21,636 nt of DNA, taken from Micromonosporaceae bacterium. Lineage in GTDB: Bacteria > Actinomycetota > Actinomycetes > Mycobacteriales > Micromonosporaceae. The stretch covers positions 1 to 21,636 of the forward strand of contig JADGHA010000014.1 of NCBI GenBank assembly GCA_019689695.1, read 5' to 3'. Positions 1-7,105 of the stretch are shown piece by piece; the first letter of the stretch is position 1, and each line of letters opens with the position of its first letter. The notes under the pieces were generated by a model, which saw nothing but the letters and a program-made list of their open reading frames with translations, was not told where the DNA came from and ran no database searches. The translations under genes and the position numbers were made by a program.

Positions 1-17
1 GGTTTTTAATGACCCGC

Positions 18-31
18 GGGGGGGGGAGGGG
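18..31. repeat. G-rich homopolymer tract at the window edge
   Basis: A run of nine G, one A and four G lies just beyond the stop of the first hydrolase gene. The first 51 bases otherwise hold no gene or clear hairpin. Such runs are prone to polymerase slippage and to length errors in assemblies, so the exact length should not be trusted. Confidence 0.6.
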
Positions 32-51
32 CCGGCGCTGATGGAGCCCGG

Positions 52-885
52 TCAGCTCTTGATGAAGTCGAGCAGGGCCCGGTTCACCTGATCCGCGTGC
101 GTCCAGCAGATCGCGTGCGGCCCGCCTTCGATCGTCACGAGGTTCATGTCCGGTATCATCCCGGGCAGCCGTTTCGCGGTGTGCTCGTACGGCAGGATCC
201 GGTCCGCATCGCCGTGCACCACCAGCGTCGGCACGGTGATCGCGGGCAGGTCCGCGCGGAAGTCGGTCAGCCACGTGTCGATACACGCCACCGCGGCGTA
301 GGGCGACATGCTGATCGCCTGGTGGAAGCCGTCCCGCCAGGCGGGCTCGGAGACCAGGTTACCGCCGTACATATCCATGTTGTAGAAGTTGTCCAAGAAG
401 GACTTCAGGAACGCGGGCCGGTCGGTGCGCGCCATCGTCCGCATCTGGTCGAAGACGCTGCCGTCCACCCCCTCGGGGTTGTCGTCCGTCTTGAGCAGGA
501 ACGGCGGGATGGTTGCCATCAGCACCGCCTTGCGGACCCGGTCGGTGCCGTACTTGCTGAGGTAGCGGGTCACCTCGCCGGAACCCATGGAGAAGCCCAC
601 CAGCACGACGCCGGTCAGCTGGAGGGTATCCAACACGATGTCCAGATCGGAGGCGAACGTGTCGTAGTCGTACCCGGTGGTCGGTTGGCTGGACTTGCCG
701 AACCCTCGCCGGTCGTAGGTGATGACCCGGTATCCGTTCTCCAGCAGCATCCGCTCCTGCTTCTCCCACGAGTTCCCGGTCAGCGGGTAGCCGTGGATGA
801 GAACAACGGGCGGCCCCTGACCGTGGTCTTCGTAGTGGATGTCCACCGTGGCCGAGTTTTCCTGGCCCACTGTGATGAATGACAT
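52..885 (-). CDS. alpha/beta hydrolase, non-heme chloroperoxidase/arylesterase type
   Basis: A 277-residue single-domain alpha/beta hydrolase. The oxyanion-hole segment HGYPLTG is at 31-37, the nucleophile elbow GFSMG at 97-101 gives Ser99, the acid is Asp228 in HGDADRI, and the base is His257 in GGPHAIC. Length and these signatures match the cofactor-free bacterial chloroperoxidase/arylesterase group. Those enzymes hydrolyse esters, and with peracid they halogenate or oxidise substrates nonspecifically; the true substrate cannot be read. I chose the ATG at 885 because GGAAGGAG sits six bases upstream; the frame stays open further upstream but without a better site. No signal peptide is visible, so it is probably cytosolic. 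It lies downstream of two regulator genes on the same strand with a 117-base gap, so co-transcription is possible but unproven. Confidence 0.9.
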   Translation of the reverse strand: MSFITVGQENSATVDIHYEDHGQGPPVVLIHGYPLTGNSWEKQERMLLENGYRVITYDRRGFGKSSQPTTGYDYDTFASDLDIVLDTLQLTGVVLVGFSMGSGEVTRYLSKYGTDRVRKAVLMATIPPFLLKTDDNPEGVDGSVFDQMRTMARTDRPAFLKSFLDNFYNMDMYGGNLVSEPAWRDGFHQAISMSPYAAVACIDTWLTDFRADLPAITVPTLVVHGDADRILPYEHTAKRLPGMIPDMNLVTIEGGPHAICWTHADQVNRALLDFIKS

Positions 886-1002
886 CAGCGACTCCTTCCC
901 TTTCGGTTGTGGGCACGACACTCCCGTGCGTACCCCAAACGAGATCACCAGTACCGGGTCACACCGGTGGAATTTCCGCCCGGCCGAACAGCCGGAACGT
1001 GG

Positions 1003-1986
1003 TCATGCGCCGGCACTGCGGGTGCGGGTGGAGTGCAACGCCGCCTGGGCGCCCGCCTGGAAGCGGGAGTGGGCTCCGAGGCGGTCCATCAGTTCGGCCA
1101 CCCGGCGCTGGACCGTGCGGTAGCTGACGCCGAGCTGGCGGGCGATCGCTTCGTCGGTGAGCCCGGACAGCAGCAGTGTGATGAGCCGTTGCTGGTCGGT
1201 GCCGGGCGCCGGCCGGCGCCCTGCGGTCCGGGCCGCGGGCGGGTGCGGCGGCAGCGCGCGCTGCCAGAGCCCTTCGAACAGCTTGTCCAACGCGTCGAGC
1301 ATGGCGGACGGGTGCACCACCAGCGCGGAGTCGTGCCCGGCCATCGACAGCAGACCCAGCCGGTCGTCGGCTAGGTAGAGCTTGACCGGTACGTGGGAAA
1401 GCAGCCGCGCCTGCTGGCCGGCCTGGACCAGCCGCTCCACAGCGGACAGAGCGCCGGGGTGGTCCAGCGACGCGCGGTCGTAGACCGTGCGGTAGGCAAT
1501 CCCACGCCGCAGCAGTTCGACGGCGGCTTCGTCGCGGTCGTCGTCGAAGTACGGCGGCCGGTCCAGGCAGCGTACCTGGGCGCGGACCGCGCGCCGGATC
1601 TGGGCCAGCCGCTGCTGTACCGCGTGCCGACCGGTGACGACCTCGACGAGGGTGGCCGCGTTGCGTCCGGCCGGCCGGTCCTGGTAGACCGCCTCCAGCA
1701 TGGCCAGATGGCGGCGGGCGGCGTCCAGTCGCTGCTCGTGCTCGCGCAGCAGCGATCGCAGCGCCACACTGGGCGAGTTGGCCGTGTACCGGGTCACCGG
1801 CCCGGGCAGCGCGGTGGCCATCCCCTTGTCCACGATGGAGGCGAGGGTGGCGGATAGCGGTTCCGGGCGCGCCCAGGCCGGCGCGAGCTCGTCGACAGTG
1901 GCCGACGGGCGGTCGACCAGCAGCTCGTAGGCGGCCGCCTCGGCGTCGTCCAGGCCGAGCACGGCAAGCGTTTGGTCAGGCGGCAT
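1003..1986 (-). CDS. LuxR-type transcriptional regulator with TrmB-like N-terminus
   Basis: A 327-residue regulator. Residues 1-70 resemble the winged-helix region of TrmB-like proteins (LGLDDAEAAAYELL near the start). Residues 80-135 form a charged helical linker, 140-245 a middle effector-like domain containing RGIAYRTVYDR, and the C-terminus a LuxR/GerE-type helix-turn-helix (LTDEAIARQLGVSYRTVQRR at about 276-295). This two-HTH architecture is common in actinomycetes, usually with an unknown ligand. It starts at the ATG at 1986 and overlaps the end of its upstream paralogue by 11 bases, so the two are probably translationally coupled. The overlap and shared architecture point to a tandem duplication. 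Targets are unknown; neighbouring genes are only candidates. Confidence 0.88.
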   Translation of the reverse strand: MPPDQTLAVLGLDDAEAAAYELLVDRPSATVDELAPAWARPEPLSATLASIVDKGMATALPGPVTRYTANSPSVALRSLLREHEQRLDAARRHLAMLEAVYQDRPAGRNAATLVEVVTGRHAVQQRLAQIRRAVRAQVRCLDRPPYFDDDRDEAAVELLRRGIAYRTVYDRASLDHPGALSAVERLVQAGQQARLLSHVPVKLYLADDRLGLLSMAGHDSALVVHPSAMLDALDKLFEGLWQRALPPHPPAARTAGRRPAPGTDQQRLITLLLSGLTDEAIARQLGVSYRTVQRRVAELMDRLGAHSRFQAGAQAALHSTRTRSAGA

Positions 1987-2596
1987 CGACGCGGTCCGGG
2001 TCGTCGCGGGCCAGCCAGCCGCGGGCCACCGCCTGGTAGCCGGCCTGGAAGCGGGTGGTCGCGTCCAGCCGGGCCATCATCGCCCGCACCCGGCTGCGTA
2101 CCGTCCGGTCGCTGAGCGTGAGCTGGGCGGCGATCTCCTGGTCGGTGAGGCCGGCGACCAGCAGCGGCAACAGGTGGGCCTCGTCGGCGGAGGGACCCTC
2201 GGCGTCTCCGGAGAGCTGTGCCAGCCCGCCACTGACCCGCAGCGGCAGCGCGCGTTCCCAGTACATCTCGAACAGCGCAGAGAGCGCCCGGAGCAGGACC
2301 GGGTCGCGGATCACGAGGCGGGACTCGACGTCCGGGGGGTGCCGCACCGGCAGCACCGCGACCGATTCGTCCACGATGGTCATCTTCAGCGGCACGTCGG
2401 CGACGCGCGCCTGTTCCCCCGCGGCGATACCCGCCTCCAGGTCGGCGAGGCGGCCGGGCACGTCCAGCGCGCGGCGGTCGTAGAGGATGCGGTACCGGAT
2501 GCCGCGGCGGAGGTGGTCGAGCTCGGTGGTGTTGACCTGTGCCGGGTTCGCCTCCGGGTAAGGCGGTGCATCGCAGGCGCGAATCTGTTCGCGCAC
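1976..2596 (-). CDS. N-terminally truncated LuxR-type regulator (paralogue of the next gene)
   Basis: A 206-residue product from a GTG start that aligns along its length with residues of about 135-320 of the downstream regulator: IRACDAPPY against VRCLDRPPY, RRGIRYRILYDRRALD against RRGIAYRTVYDRASLD, and the C-terminal HTH LTDQEIAAQLTLSDRTVRSR. The N-terminal winged helix and most of the linker are missing. The frame stays open upstream only to a TGA at 2674-2672, about 25 extra codons, which is too short to restore the lost domain. It could be a pseudogene remnant or a functional short regulator that still binds DNA through its LuxR domain. Coding quality stays high and it overlaps the intact copy by 11 bases, so it is at least likely to be translated. 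The 5' gene beside it also looks damaged. Confidence 0.7.
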   Translation of the reverse strand: MREQIRACDAPPYPEANPAQVNTTELDHLRRGIRYRILYDRRALDVPGRLADLEAGIAAGEQARVADVPLKMTIVDESVAVLPVRHPPDVESRLVIRDPVLLRALSALFEMYWERALPLRVSGGLAQLSGDAEGPSADEAHLLPLLVAGLTDQEIAAQLTLSDRTVRSRVRAMMARLDATTRFQAGYQAVARGWLARDDPDRVDAA

Positions 2597-2696
2597 CTCC
2601 TGCAGTTCCCCGCCCCCTGCCCAGTATCGCTGCGCGATCAGGGCGCTGCGGTGCGACGGCCAGGGTGTCCCTCAGCCGGGTGGCGGCCTATCAGTG

Positions 2697-3548
2697 TCAG
2701 GCGAGCAGGATTGTCTGACCGATCCGGGCGGCGCCGCCCACGTACACCCGACCCGGCTCGGCATCGGCGACGGTGGCGGTGATCCTGGCAGGGCTGCCCA
2801 GCGAGTCACCCATGTCCACAATGACCCGCCCGGCTCCCGTGGTCGCGTGCAGGTGTGCGGCGAGGCAGGCTGTGCTGTTGGCGTTGGCGATGTCGTCCGG
2901 CACGTCGATAGCGGGCGCGAACATCCTTGCCGCGAATGTCCCGCCGGCGCCTGTCGGACCGGTGTACGCGTAGCACCCGAGCAGGCCGAGCCGGAGACAG
3001 GCATCCCGGAGGGCCGGGAGATCGGGGCGCAGGGCGTCCAGGACGGACCGGCTCGCCACCGAAACCAGCATTCGCGGCCGCCCCAGTGTCGCCACGCAGC
3101 TGCCCGGCCCCAGCGCCTGGGCACGAAGGCCGAGCGCAGGCGAAACCAGAGACAACTCCTCGCGGGTCGGCTCCCGCAGGCCGACCGTTCCGGCGTCGAA
3201 CTCCGCCGTCACCAGGTCGCCCTGGCGCCACACCCGGCCGTGGATCTGGCGCCCGCCGGCCGCGCGCAGGCTGGCCTGGTGTTCCGGCTTGTCGGCGCGC
3301 CCCGCCAGGTAGGCGAGCGCGGCAACCGTCCCGTGGCCGCAGCCTGGTAGCTCGCCATCGGCGGTGAAGAACCGCACGGAGGCCTCACGGTTGCCTACCG
3401 CCCCGATGATCTCCCCGTCGCTGTCGGTGCCCTCCCGGCCGGTCTCGATGAAGACGGCATGGGACGAACCCACCAGTGCCGGAACCTGCCGGCGCTCGTC
3501 GTCCGCCAGCCAGGTCGCGCCCGCCACCGACCGCGGTGGGGCTCCCAC
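2697..3548 (-). CDS. PhzF-family isomerase-like protein, 5' end apparently frameshifted
   Basis: 283 residues from a GTG at 3548. Family signatures are RFFTADGELPGCGHGTVAA (60-78) and ARMFAPAIDVPDD near 207-219 followed by ANANSTACLAAHL. PhzF-fold proteins are diaminopimelate-epimerase-like; the phenazine enzyme isomerises trans-2,3-dihydro-3-hydroxyanthranilate. Here the position of the catalytic Glu (motif S-E-x-x-F) reads S29-H30-A-V-F, so phenazine chemistry is unlikely, and no other phenazine genes are present. The first family strand is missing from this frame. It is found in another frame just upstream (3579-3529), reading IVEACLRDGGGGSPTAV, with no ATG/GTG/TTG start after a TGA at 3600-3598. 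This suggests a one-base indel near 3519-3531, either a sequencing error or real decay. The GTG start given here is therefore provisional. Confidence 0.75.
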   Translation of the reverse strand: MGAPPRSVAGATWLADDERRQVPALVGSSHAVFIETGREGTDSDGEIIGAVGNREASVRFFTADGELPGCGHGTVAALAYLAGRADKPEHQASLRAAGGRQIHGRVWRQGDLVTAEFDAGTVGLREPTREELSLVSPALGLRAQALGPGSCVATLGRPRMLVSVASRSVLDALRPDLPALRDACLRLGLLGCYAYTGPTGAGGTFAARMFAPAIDVPDDIANANSTACLAAHLHATTGAGRVIVDMGDSLGSPARITATVADAEPGRVYVGGAARIGQTILLA

Positions 3549-3689
3549 CGCCGCCGTCCCGCAGGCACGCCTCTACGATGGCGACCGGTAGGACCGCTCA
3601 GCCCGCTACGACTTGCCGGCACGGGTCGAATGTACCGGTGATCTCCTCCGGGCCTTTGGGCCCATATGCCGGGGCAGCACCGGCCCGGA

Positions 3690-3944
3690 TCAGCCTTCCG
3701 GGCGGTTCAGCAGGCCGGTAGCGATGGCGTGCACCGCGTCCACGTCGCGCGGGTCGGCCAGCTTCGCCCGGCCGCCGGTCACGGCGTACCACTCGTCCGC
3801 CTCCCGGTACTGCACGTACAGGGTGACCTGCCCCGCGTCGTCCAGCTCGGTGCGGAGGGTGAGATCTCCGGTCACCACGCCGACCTCGTCCGTCATCACG
3901 CCGCCCGGTCCGGCGACGATGTCCGCGGTGCGCTGCTCGGTCAT
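3690..3944 (-). CDS. small acidic orphan protein coupled to the HNH nuclease gene
   Basis: An 84-residue protein of no family I recognise. Its start codon overlaps the stop of the upstream nuclease gene in an ATGA quartet (3944-3941), the strongest argument that it is real. An alternative ATG six bases earlier would add two residues. It is clearly acidic, with roughly twice as many Asp/Glu as Lys/Arg. It has no signal peptide or transmembrane segment and looks like a compact beta-rich fold (LTLRTELDDAGQVTLYVQYR at 28-47, then EWYAVTGGRA) ending in a helix. Coupling to a nuclease gene makes a partner or immunity role conceivable, but that is inference only. It could equally be an unrelated cytosolic protein. 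Confidence 0.72.
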   Translation of the reverse strand: MTEQRTADIVAGPGGVMTDEVGVVTGDLTLRTELDDAGQVTLYVQYREADEWYAVTGGRAKLADPRDVDAVHAIATGLLNRPEG

Positions 3945-4588
3945 CGACATGTCCCAATCATGTCTTCCAGTGCAGCCTTCTCGGCAGTGGTCACGGTCAG
4001 TTTCCAGTGGTACTTGACCGCGATCCAGTCCTGCGCGTACTGGCACCAGTACGCCCGGACCGGCGGCTTCCACTGTGCTGGGTTCTGGTCGCCCTTCGCC
4101 CGGTTGGAGGTGCGCGAGACCGCTTTGAGCTGGGGTCGGGTCAGGTCGTTGGCGAAGTCGCCGCGGCGCTTGTCGTCCCAGGCGTGCGCGCCGGAGCGCC
4201 AGGCGTTGGCCAGCGGCACCGTGTGGTCAATGTCGACCTGCTTGGGATCGGTCAGCGTGGCGTCGTCGTACGGGCTGTGCCAGCGCCCGCCCACGACGTT
4301 GCATCCGCTCAGCTTGACCGGCCCCAGCCGCTCGCCGTCGCGGCGCAGTACGGTGTCGCGGACGTTGCAGTTCGGGCCCGTGTCGCGCCAGTGCGGGAAG
4401 CGGGCCCGGCTGTAGCCGCGCATGGAGGCACTCGGCGCCACGGTCAGCTCGCCGAGCTGGCGTACGGCCTCGGTGGCCGACGTGGACAGACCCGGTGACG
4501 CGCCGGGCGTCTGGTCCGCGATGACAGAACAGCCGCCGAGAAGGGAGACCGCGATGGCCGCGGCGAGGGCCGACCGGGCAATGTGCAC
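3941..4588 (-). CDS. secreted HNH endonuclease lipoprotein (DUF1524/GmrSD C-terminal type)
   Basis: 215 residues from a GTG start. An N-terminal hydrophobic segment ends in a lipobox LLGGC with Cys20, so the mature protein should be anchored outside the membrane. The nuclease core carries the DH pair at Asp121-His122 in VDIDHTVPLANAW, then ANDLTRPQLKAVSRTSNRAKGD, the usual HNH arrangement of actinobacterial secreted nucleases in the DUF1524/GmrSD C-terminal family. Cysteines at 74, 96 and two near the C-terminus (YWCQ and GTC) could form two disulfides, fitting an extracellular enzyme. Likely role: degradation of extracellular DNA. No good Shine-Dalgarno precedes the GTG; the CAGAAT six bases upstream hints weakly at a leaderless message. 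It is divergent from arsM and coupled to the small acidic gene downstream. Confidence 0.88.
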   Translation of the reverse strand: MHIARSALAAAIAVSLLGGCSVIADQTPGASPGLSTSATEAVRQLGELTVAPSASMRGYSRARFPHWRDTGPNCNVRDTVLRRDGERLGPVKLSGCNVVGGRWHSPYDDATLTDPKQVDIDHTVPLANAWRSGAHAWDDKRRGDFANDLTRPQLKAVSRTSNRAKGDQNPAQWKPPVRAYWCQYAQDWIAVKYHWKLTVTTAEKAALEDMIGTCR

Positions 4589-4650
4589 TCGTGCATTCTG
4601 CCCCAGCCGCAGGTACCCCTATCGGTCCGGCAGGTCGCCAGCAGGCACGC

Positions 4651-4709
4651 TGTCTTGACAAATGTCGAAGCAGCGTGCGACGCTTGTCTTGATTCTCATC
4701 GAAGCAAGA
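4651..4709 (+). promoter_or_regulatory. tandem 22-bp operator-like repeats upstream of arsM
   Basis: Two copies of TGTCTTGA-N6-TCGAAGCA, at 4651-4672 and 4685-4706, start exactly 34 bp apart with different N6 spacers. The second is a near-perfect dyad: TCTTGATTC at 4687-4695 faces GAAGCAAGA at 4701-4709. The first includes a TTGACA hexamer (4655-4660) that could be a -35 box, although no good -10 follows at standard spacing. Size, symmetry and position fit sites for an arsenic-responsive ArsR-type repressor, but no arsR lies in this window, so the regulator would act from elsewhere. Confidence 0.65.
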
Positions 4710-4724
4710 CCGAAGGGGCGACCG

Positions 4725-5516
4725 ATGACGACTGACCAGGCGCCGGCAACGCGCGAGCAGGTCCGCGAGCGGTACGCGGCGGCGGCGATCAAGGTGCTCA
4801 ACGCTGCTGGGCGGGATGCGCAGGCGGGCTGCTGCGGGGCGGACAGCGGATGCGGGGCGGCCGCGGAGGAGGGCTTCGGATCCCAGCTGTACTCCGCGGC
4901 GGAGCGTGCCGAGCTGCCCAGCGCCGCGGTCGAGGCGAGCCTGGGGTGCGGCAACCCGCTGCTCGTCGCCGAGCTCGACCCGGGCGAGACCGTGCTCGAC
5001 CTCGGCTCTGGCGGCGGGATCGACGTGCTGCTCTCGGCCCGGCGGGTGGGCCCGACCGGCAAGGCGTACGGCCTGGACATGACCGACGAGATGCTCGAGC
5101 TGGCCCGGCGCAACGCGGCCGAGGCTGGCGCCGAGAACGTGGAGTTCCTGCGCGGCCACATCGAGGACATACCGTTGCCGGACGGCAGCGTGGACGTCGT
5201 GATCTCGAACTGCGTGATCAACCTCTCCACCGACAAGCCTGCGGTCTTCGCCGCCACGTACCGGGTGCTCAGGCCCGGCGGCCGGCTCGGCGTCTCCGAC
5301 GTGGTCGCGGAAGACCACCTCACTCCCGAGCAGCGGGCGGAGCGCGGGGCCTGGGTCGGCTGCATCGCGGGCGCGCTGTCCATTTCGGAGTACAAGCGCG
5401 GGCTGGCCGATGCCGGGTTCGTCGACATCGAGGTGGTGCCCACGCACGAGGTGGCCGACGGCATGCACTCGGCGATCATCCGCGCCAGGAAGCCGGCGCC
5501 CGCACCGGCCGGGTGA
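4725..5516 (+). CDS. arsM: arsenite S-adenosylmethionine methyltransferase ArsM
   Basis: 263 residues. The enzyme methylates trivalent arsenic with SAM, giving methylated and partly volatile species. The SAM site is VLDLGSGGGIDVLLSARRVGPTG at 90-112, with the acidic residue in GLDM (Asp118). The family's arsenic-binding cysteines are present: Cys36-Cys37 with Cys43 in the N-terminal Cys-rich turn, Cys75 in SLGCGNP, Cys163 in ISNCVINLS and Cys213 in GCIAGAL. I chose the ATG at 4725 because AAGGGG lies just upstream; an earlier in-frame start at 4662 would fall inside the operator repeats and lacks a ribosome site. It stands alone as a single-gene unit: no arsR, arsB/acr3 or arsC is nearby, and the next gene is convergent. 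Control is probably by the repeated dyads upstream. Confidence 0.95.
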   Translation: MTTDQAPATREQVRERYAAAAIKVLNAAGRDAQAGCCGADSGCGAAAEEGFGSQLYSAAERAELPSAAVEASLGCGNPLLVAELDPGETVLDLGSGGGIDVLLSARRVGPTGKAYGLDMTDEMLELARRNAAEAGAENVEFLRGHIEDIPLPDGSVDVVISNCVINLSTDKPAVFAATYRVLRPGGRLGVSDVVAEDHLTPEQRAERGAWVGCIAGALSISEYKRGLADAGFVDIEVVPTHEVADGMHSAIIRARKPAPAPAG

Positions 5517-5540
5517 CCTGCCGGGCGGGACAGCCGGGTC

Positions 5541-6632
5541 TCACAGCCGGGTGAAGTACGCGGCGGAGGCGTAGACCAGGTAGAGCCCGAGCAGCTGGGC
5601 CCCCTCCAGCACGTTGCCGCGGCCGTCGCTGACCAGGTAGTGCACGACGATCGCGCTCGCCGCGAGGGTCGCCAGCTCCAGCGGGGTCACCGCGAGGGTG
5701 ACCGGGTGGCCGGTGACCAGCCCGACGAAGACGAACAGCGGCACCAAAAACATGATCAGCTGGGTGCTCGAACCGATCGCGATGCCGGCGGCCACGTCCA
5801 GCCGGTCACCGGCGGCCATGGTCACCGCGCTGAAGTGTTCTGCCGCATTGCCCACCACCGGGATGACCACCAGGCCGAGGAAGCCGGTGGTCAGGCCGAG
5901 CCGCGGCCCGGCATGTTCCACGCTGTCCGCGATCAGCTCGGCGGCGACACCGGCCGCCACGGTGGCCCCCGCCAGCACTGCGATGGCGCCCGGTACCGAC
6001 CACCGGCGGATCTTCTCGGTGGACTCTTCCCGCGCGGTGTGGCTGTCCCGTTCGGTCCGGAACAGCTGGCGGTGTGTCCGGTGGGTGAAGACCAGGCTCC
6101 CGGCGTACAGCACGATGAGGACCGCCGCCACGACGACGCTGATCTGGACCAACCGCCGGCCGTTCTCCTGCGGTCCCAGGGCGGAGACGGTGGGCAGCAG
6201 CAGGGTCGCCACCGCCACCACCATCATCGTGGCCTGGTCGGTGGCCCCACGGCGGTGCAGCTGCTGCTCGACTCGCCGGTACCCGCCGACCAGCATGGCC
6301 GCCCCGAGCACCAGCAGGAGGTTGCTGACGATTCCGCCGGTGATCGACGCCTTGAGCACGTCCACCTGGGCGTGGATGATCAGCAGTACGCCGACCAGGA
6401 GCTCGGTCAAGTTCCCGAAGGTCGCGTTCAGCAGGGCGCCGATACTGCCGCTGAGTCGCGCGGCGAGCACGGCGGTGGACTGCCCGATCAGCCAGGCGGC
6501 GGGCATGATCCCGCCGACCGCGAGGAGGAAGACTGCGGCGGCGTTACCGCCGAGCAGGCGGGCGGCGACCGCCGCCGGTACCAGCGCCAGCAGCAGGTCC
6601 AGCCGGCTCCAGCGCCGCTTGTACGCGACCAA
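5541..6632 (-). CDS. Ca2+/H+ antiporter (Cax family)
   Basis: 363 residues with about ten to eleven hydrophobic segments in two repeats. The two signature ion-binding alpha-repeats are GALLNATFGNLTELLVG at 65-81 and GNAAEHFSAVTMA at 261-273, with Glu77 and Glu265 in the exchange positions. A charged cytosolic loop (about 184-210) separates the halves, as in CaxA-type proteins. Predicted role: proton-driven export of Ca2+ or a related divalent cation across the plasma membrane. The start is uncertain: the only candidate before the first helix is a TTG at 6632, two codons after the in-frame TGA of the DUF2795 gene. No clear Shine-Dalgarno is seen, so translation probably depends on ribosomes finishing the upstream gene. 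It is convergent with arsM, 24 bases apart. Confidence 0.93.
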   Translation of the reverse strand: MVAYKRRWSRLDLLLALVPAAVAARLLGGNAAAVFLLAVGGIMPAAWLIGQSTAVLAARLSGSIGALLNATFGNLTELLVGVLLIIHAQVDVLKASITGGIVSNLLLVLGAAMLVGGYRRVEQQLHRRGATDQATMMVVAVATLLLPTVSALGPQENGRRLVQISVVVAAVLIVLYAGSLVFTHRTHRQLFRTERDSHTAREESTEKIRRWSVPGAIAVLAGATVAAGVAAELIADSVEHAGPRLGLTTGFLGLVVIPVVGNAAEHFSAVTMAAGDRLDVAAGIAIGSSTQLIMFLVPLFVFVGLVTGHPVTLAVTPLELATLAASAIVVHYLVSDGRGNVLEGAQLLGLYLVYASAAYFTRL

Positions 6633-6638
6633 CCGCGC

Positions 6639-6956
6639 TCACACGCCGCCGCGCCGCCGCTCGACCGGCTGGTCCCGGTCGCGCAGGTGTTCGGCGATCT
6701 GCCGGCTGTGCCTGGAGCGCACCTGGTCGACCTTCTCGCTCGTGGTCTGGCCCTCGTCCGCGGCCGGGTCGACCCGGACCGACCGGCGCACCTCGACCAG
6801 GTTGTCATAGGTGCCCGGCGGCAGTGCCTTCAGCAGCCGGACCACGTCCGCGTGGTCGGTGCGCCGCTGCGCGTGCGCCACGATGTCGTCCTTGCCGGCT
6901 GGGAAGTCGATGTCGTCCAGCGCCGTCTCGGCTTCGTTCCATACGTCCGGGTGCAT
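6639..6956 (-). CDS. DUF2795-family small protein
   Basis: 105 residues. The core VWNEAETALDDIDFPAGKDDIVAHAQRRT..VVRLLKALPPGTYDNLVEVRRSV (about 5-62) matches the DUF2795 pattern, in which a short alpha-helical domain ends in a leucine-rich LxxLPxxxYxxxxEV motif. The C-terminal 40 residues are highly charged (DEGQTTSEKVDQVRSRHSRQ then RRRG). The function of the family is unknown; it is frequent and multicopy in actinobacteria. I chose the ATG at 6956 because the domain begins just after it; no strong ribosome site is visible and an upstream ATG at 7085 would overlap the divergent promoter. It is the first gene of a probable two-gene unit with the Ca2+/H+ antiporter, which follows in the same reading frame. 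Confidence 0.8.
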   Translation of the reverse strand: MHPDVWNEAETALDDIDFPAGKDDIVAHAQRRTDHADVVRLLKALPPGTYDNLVEVRRSVRVDPAADEGQTTSEKVDQVRSRHSRQIAEHLRDRDQPVERRRGGV

Positions 6957-7089
6957 ATCGGCGGTGTACCCGCGATCTGTGGTGCCATTCACCACATCGG
7001 CGGGGCCATTTGCCGCGCGGCGGAAGTGCCGGTCACCGCGGTGGCCGGGGGCGCGGCCCGGCGGGCTCCGCCAGATATTCGCCATGGCC

Positions 7090-7105
7090 TATACTGCGCG
7101 CCATG
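7090..7105 (+). promoter_or_regulatory. probable leaderless promoter (-10 TATACT abutting ATG)
   Basis: TATACT at 7090-7095 ends seven bases before the ATG at 7103. In actinobacteria the start site lies six to eight bases beyond a TANNNT box, which puts the first transcribed base on or next to the A of the start codon. No Shine-Dalgarno is present. A -35 hexamer is not recognisable. Confidence 0.6.

Noticed and set aside
2697..3600. Phenazine biosynthesis locus
   Set aside because: Only a PhzF-like protein is present; the catalytic Glu is changed and no other phenazine genes occur in the window.
4655..4683. Standard sigma-70 promoter for arsM using TTGACA at 4655
   Set aside because: The -35 hexamer is good, but at 16-18 base spacing the downstream hexamer is GC-rich and unlike TATAAT, so I only report the operator repeats.
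4227..5468. Open frame of 413 codons on the minus strand
   Set aside because: It covers arsM antisense and the nuclease gene in another frame; low-complexity Arg/Gly composition.
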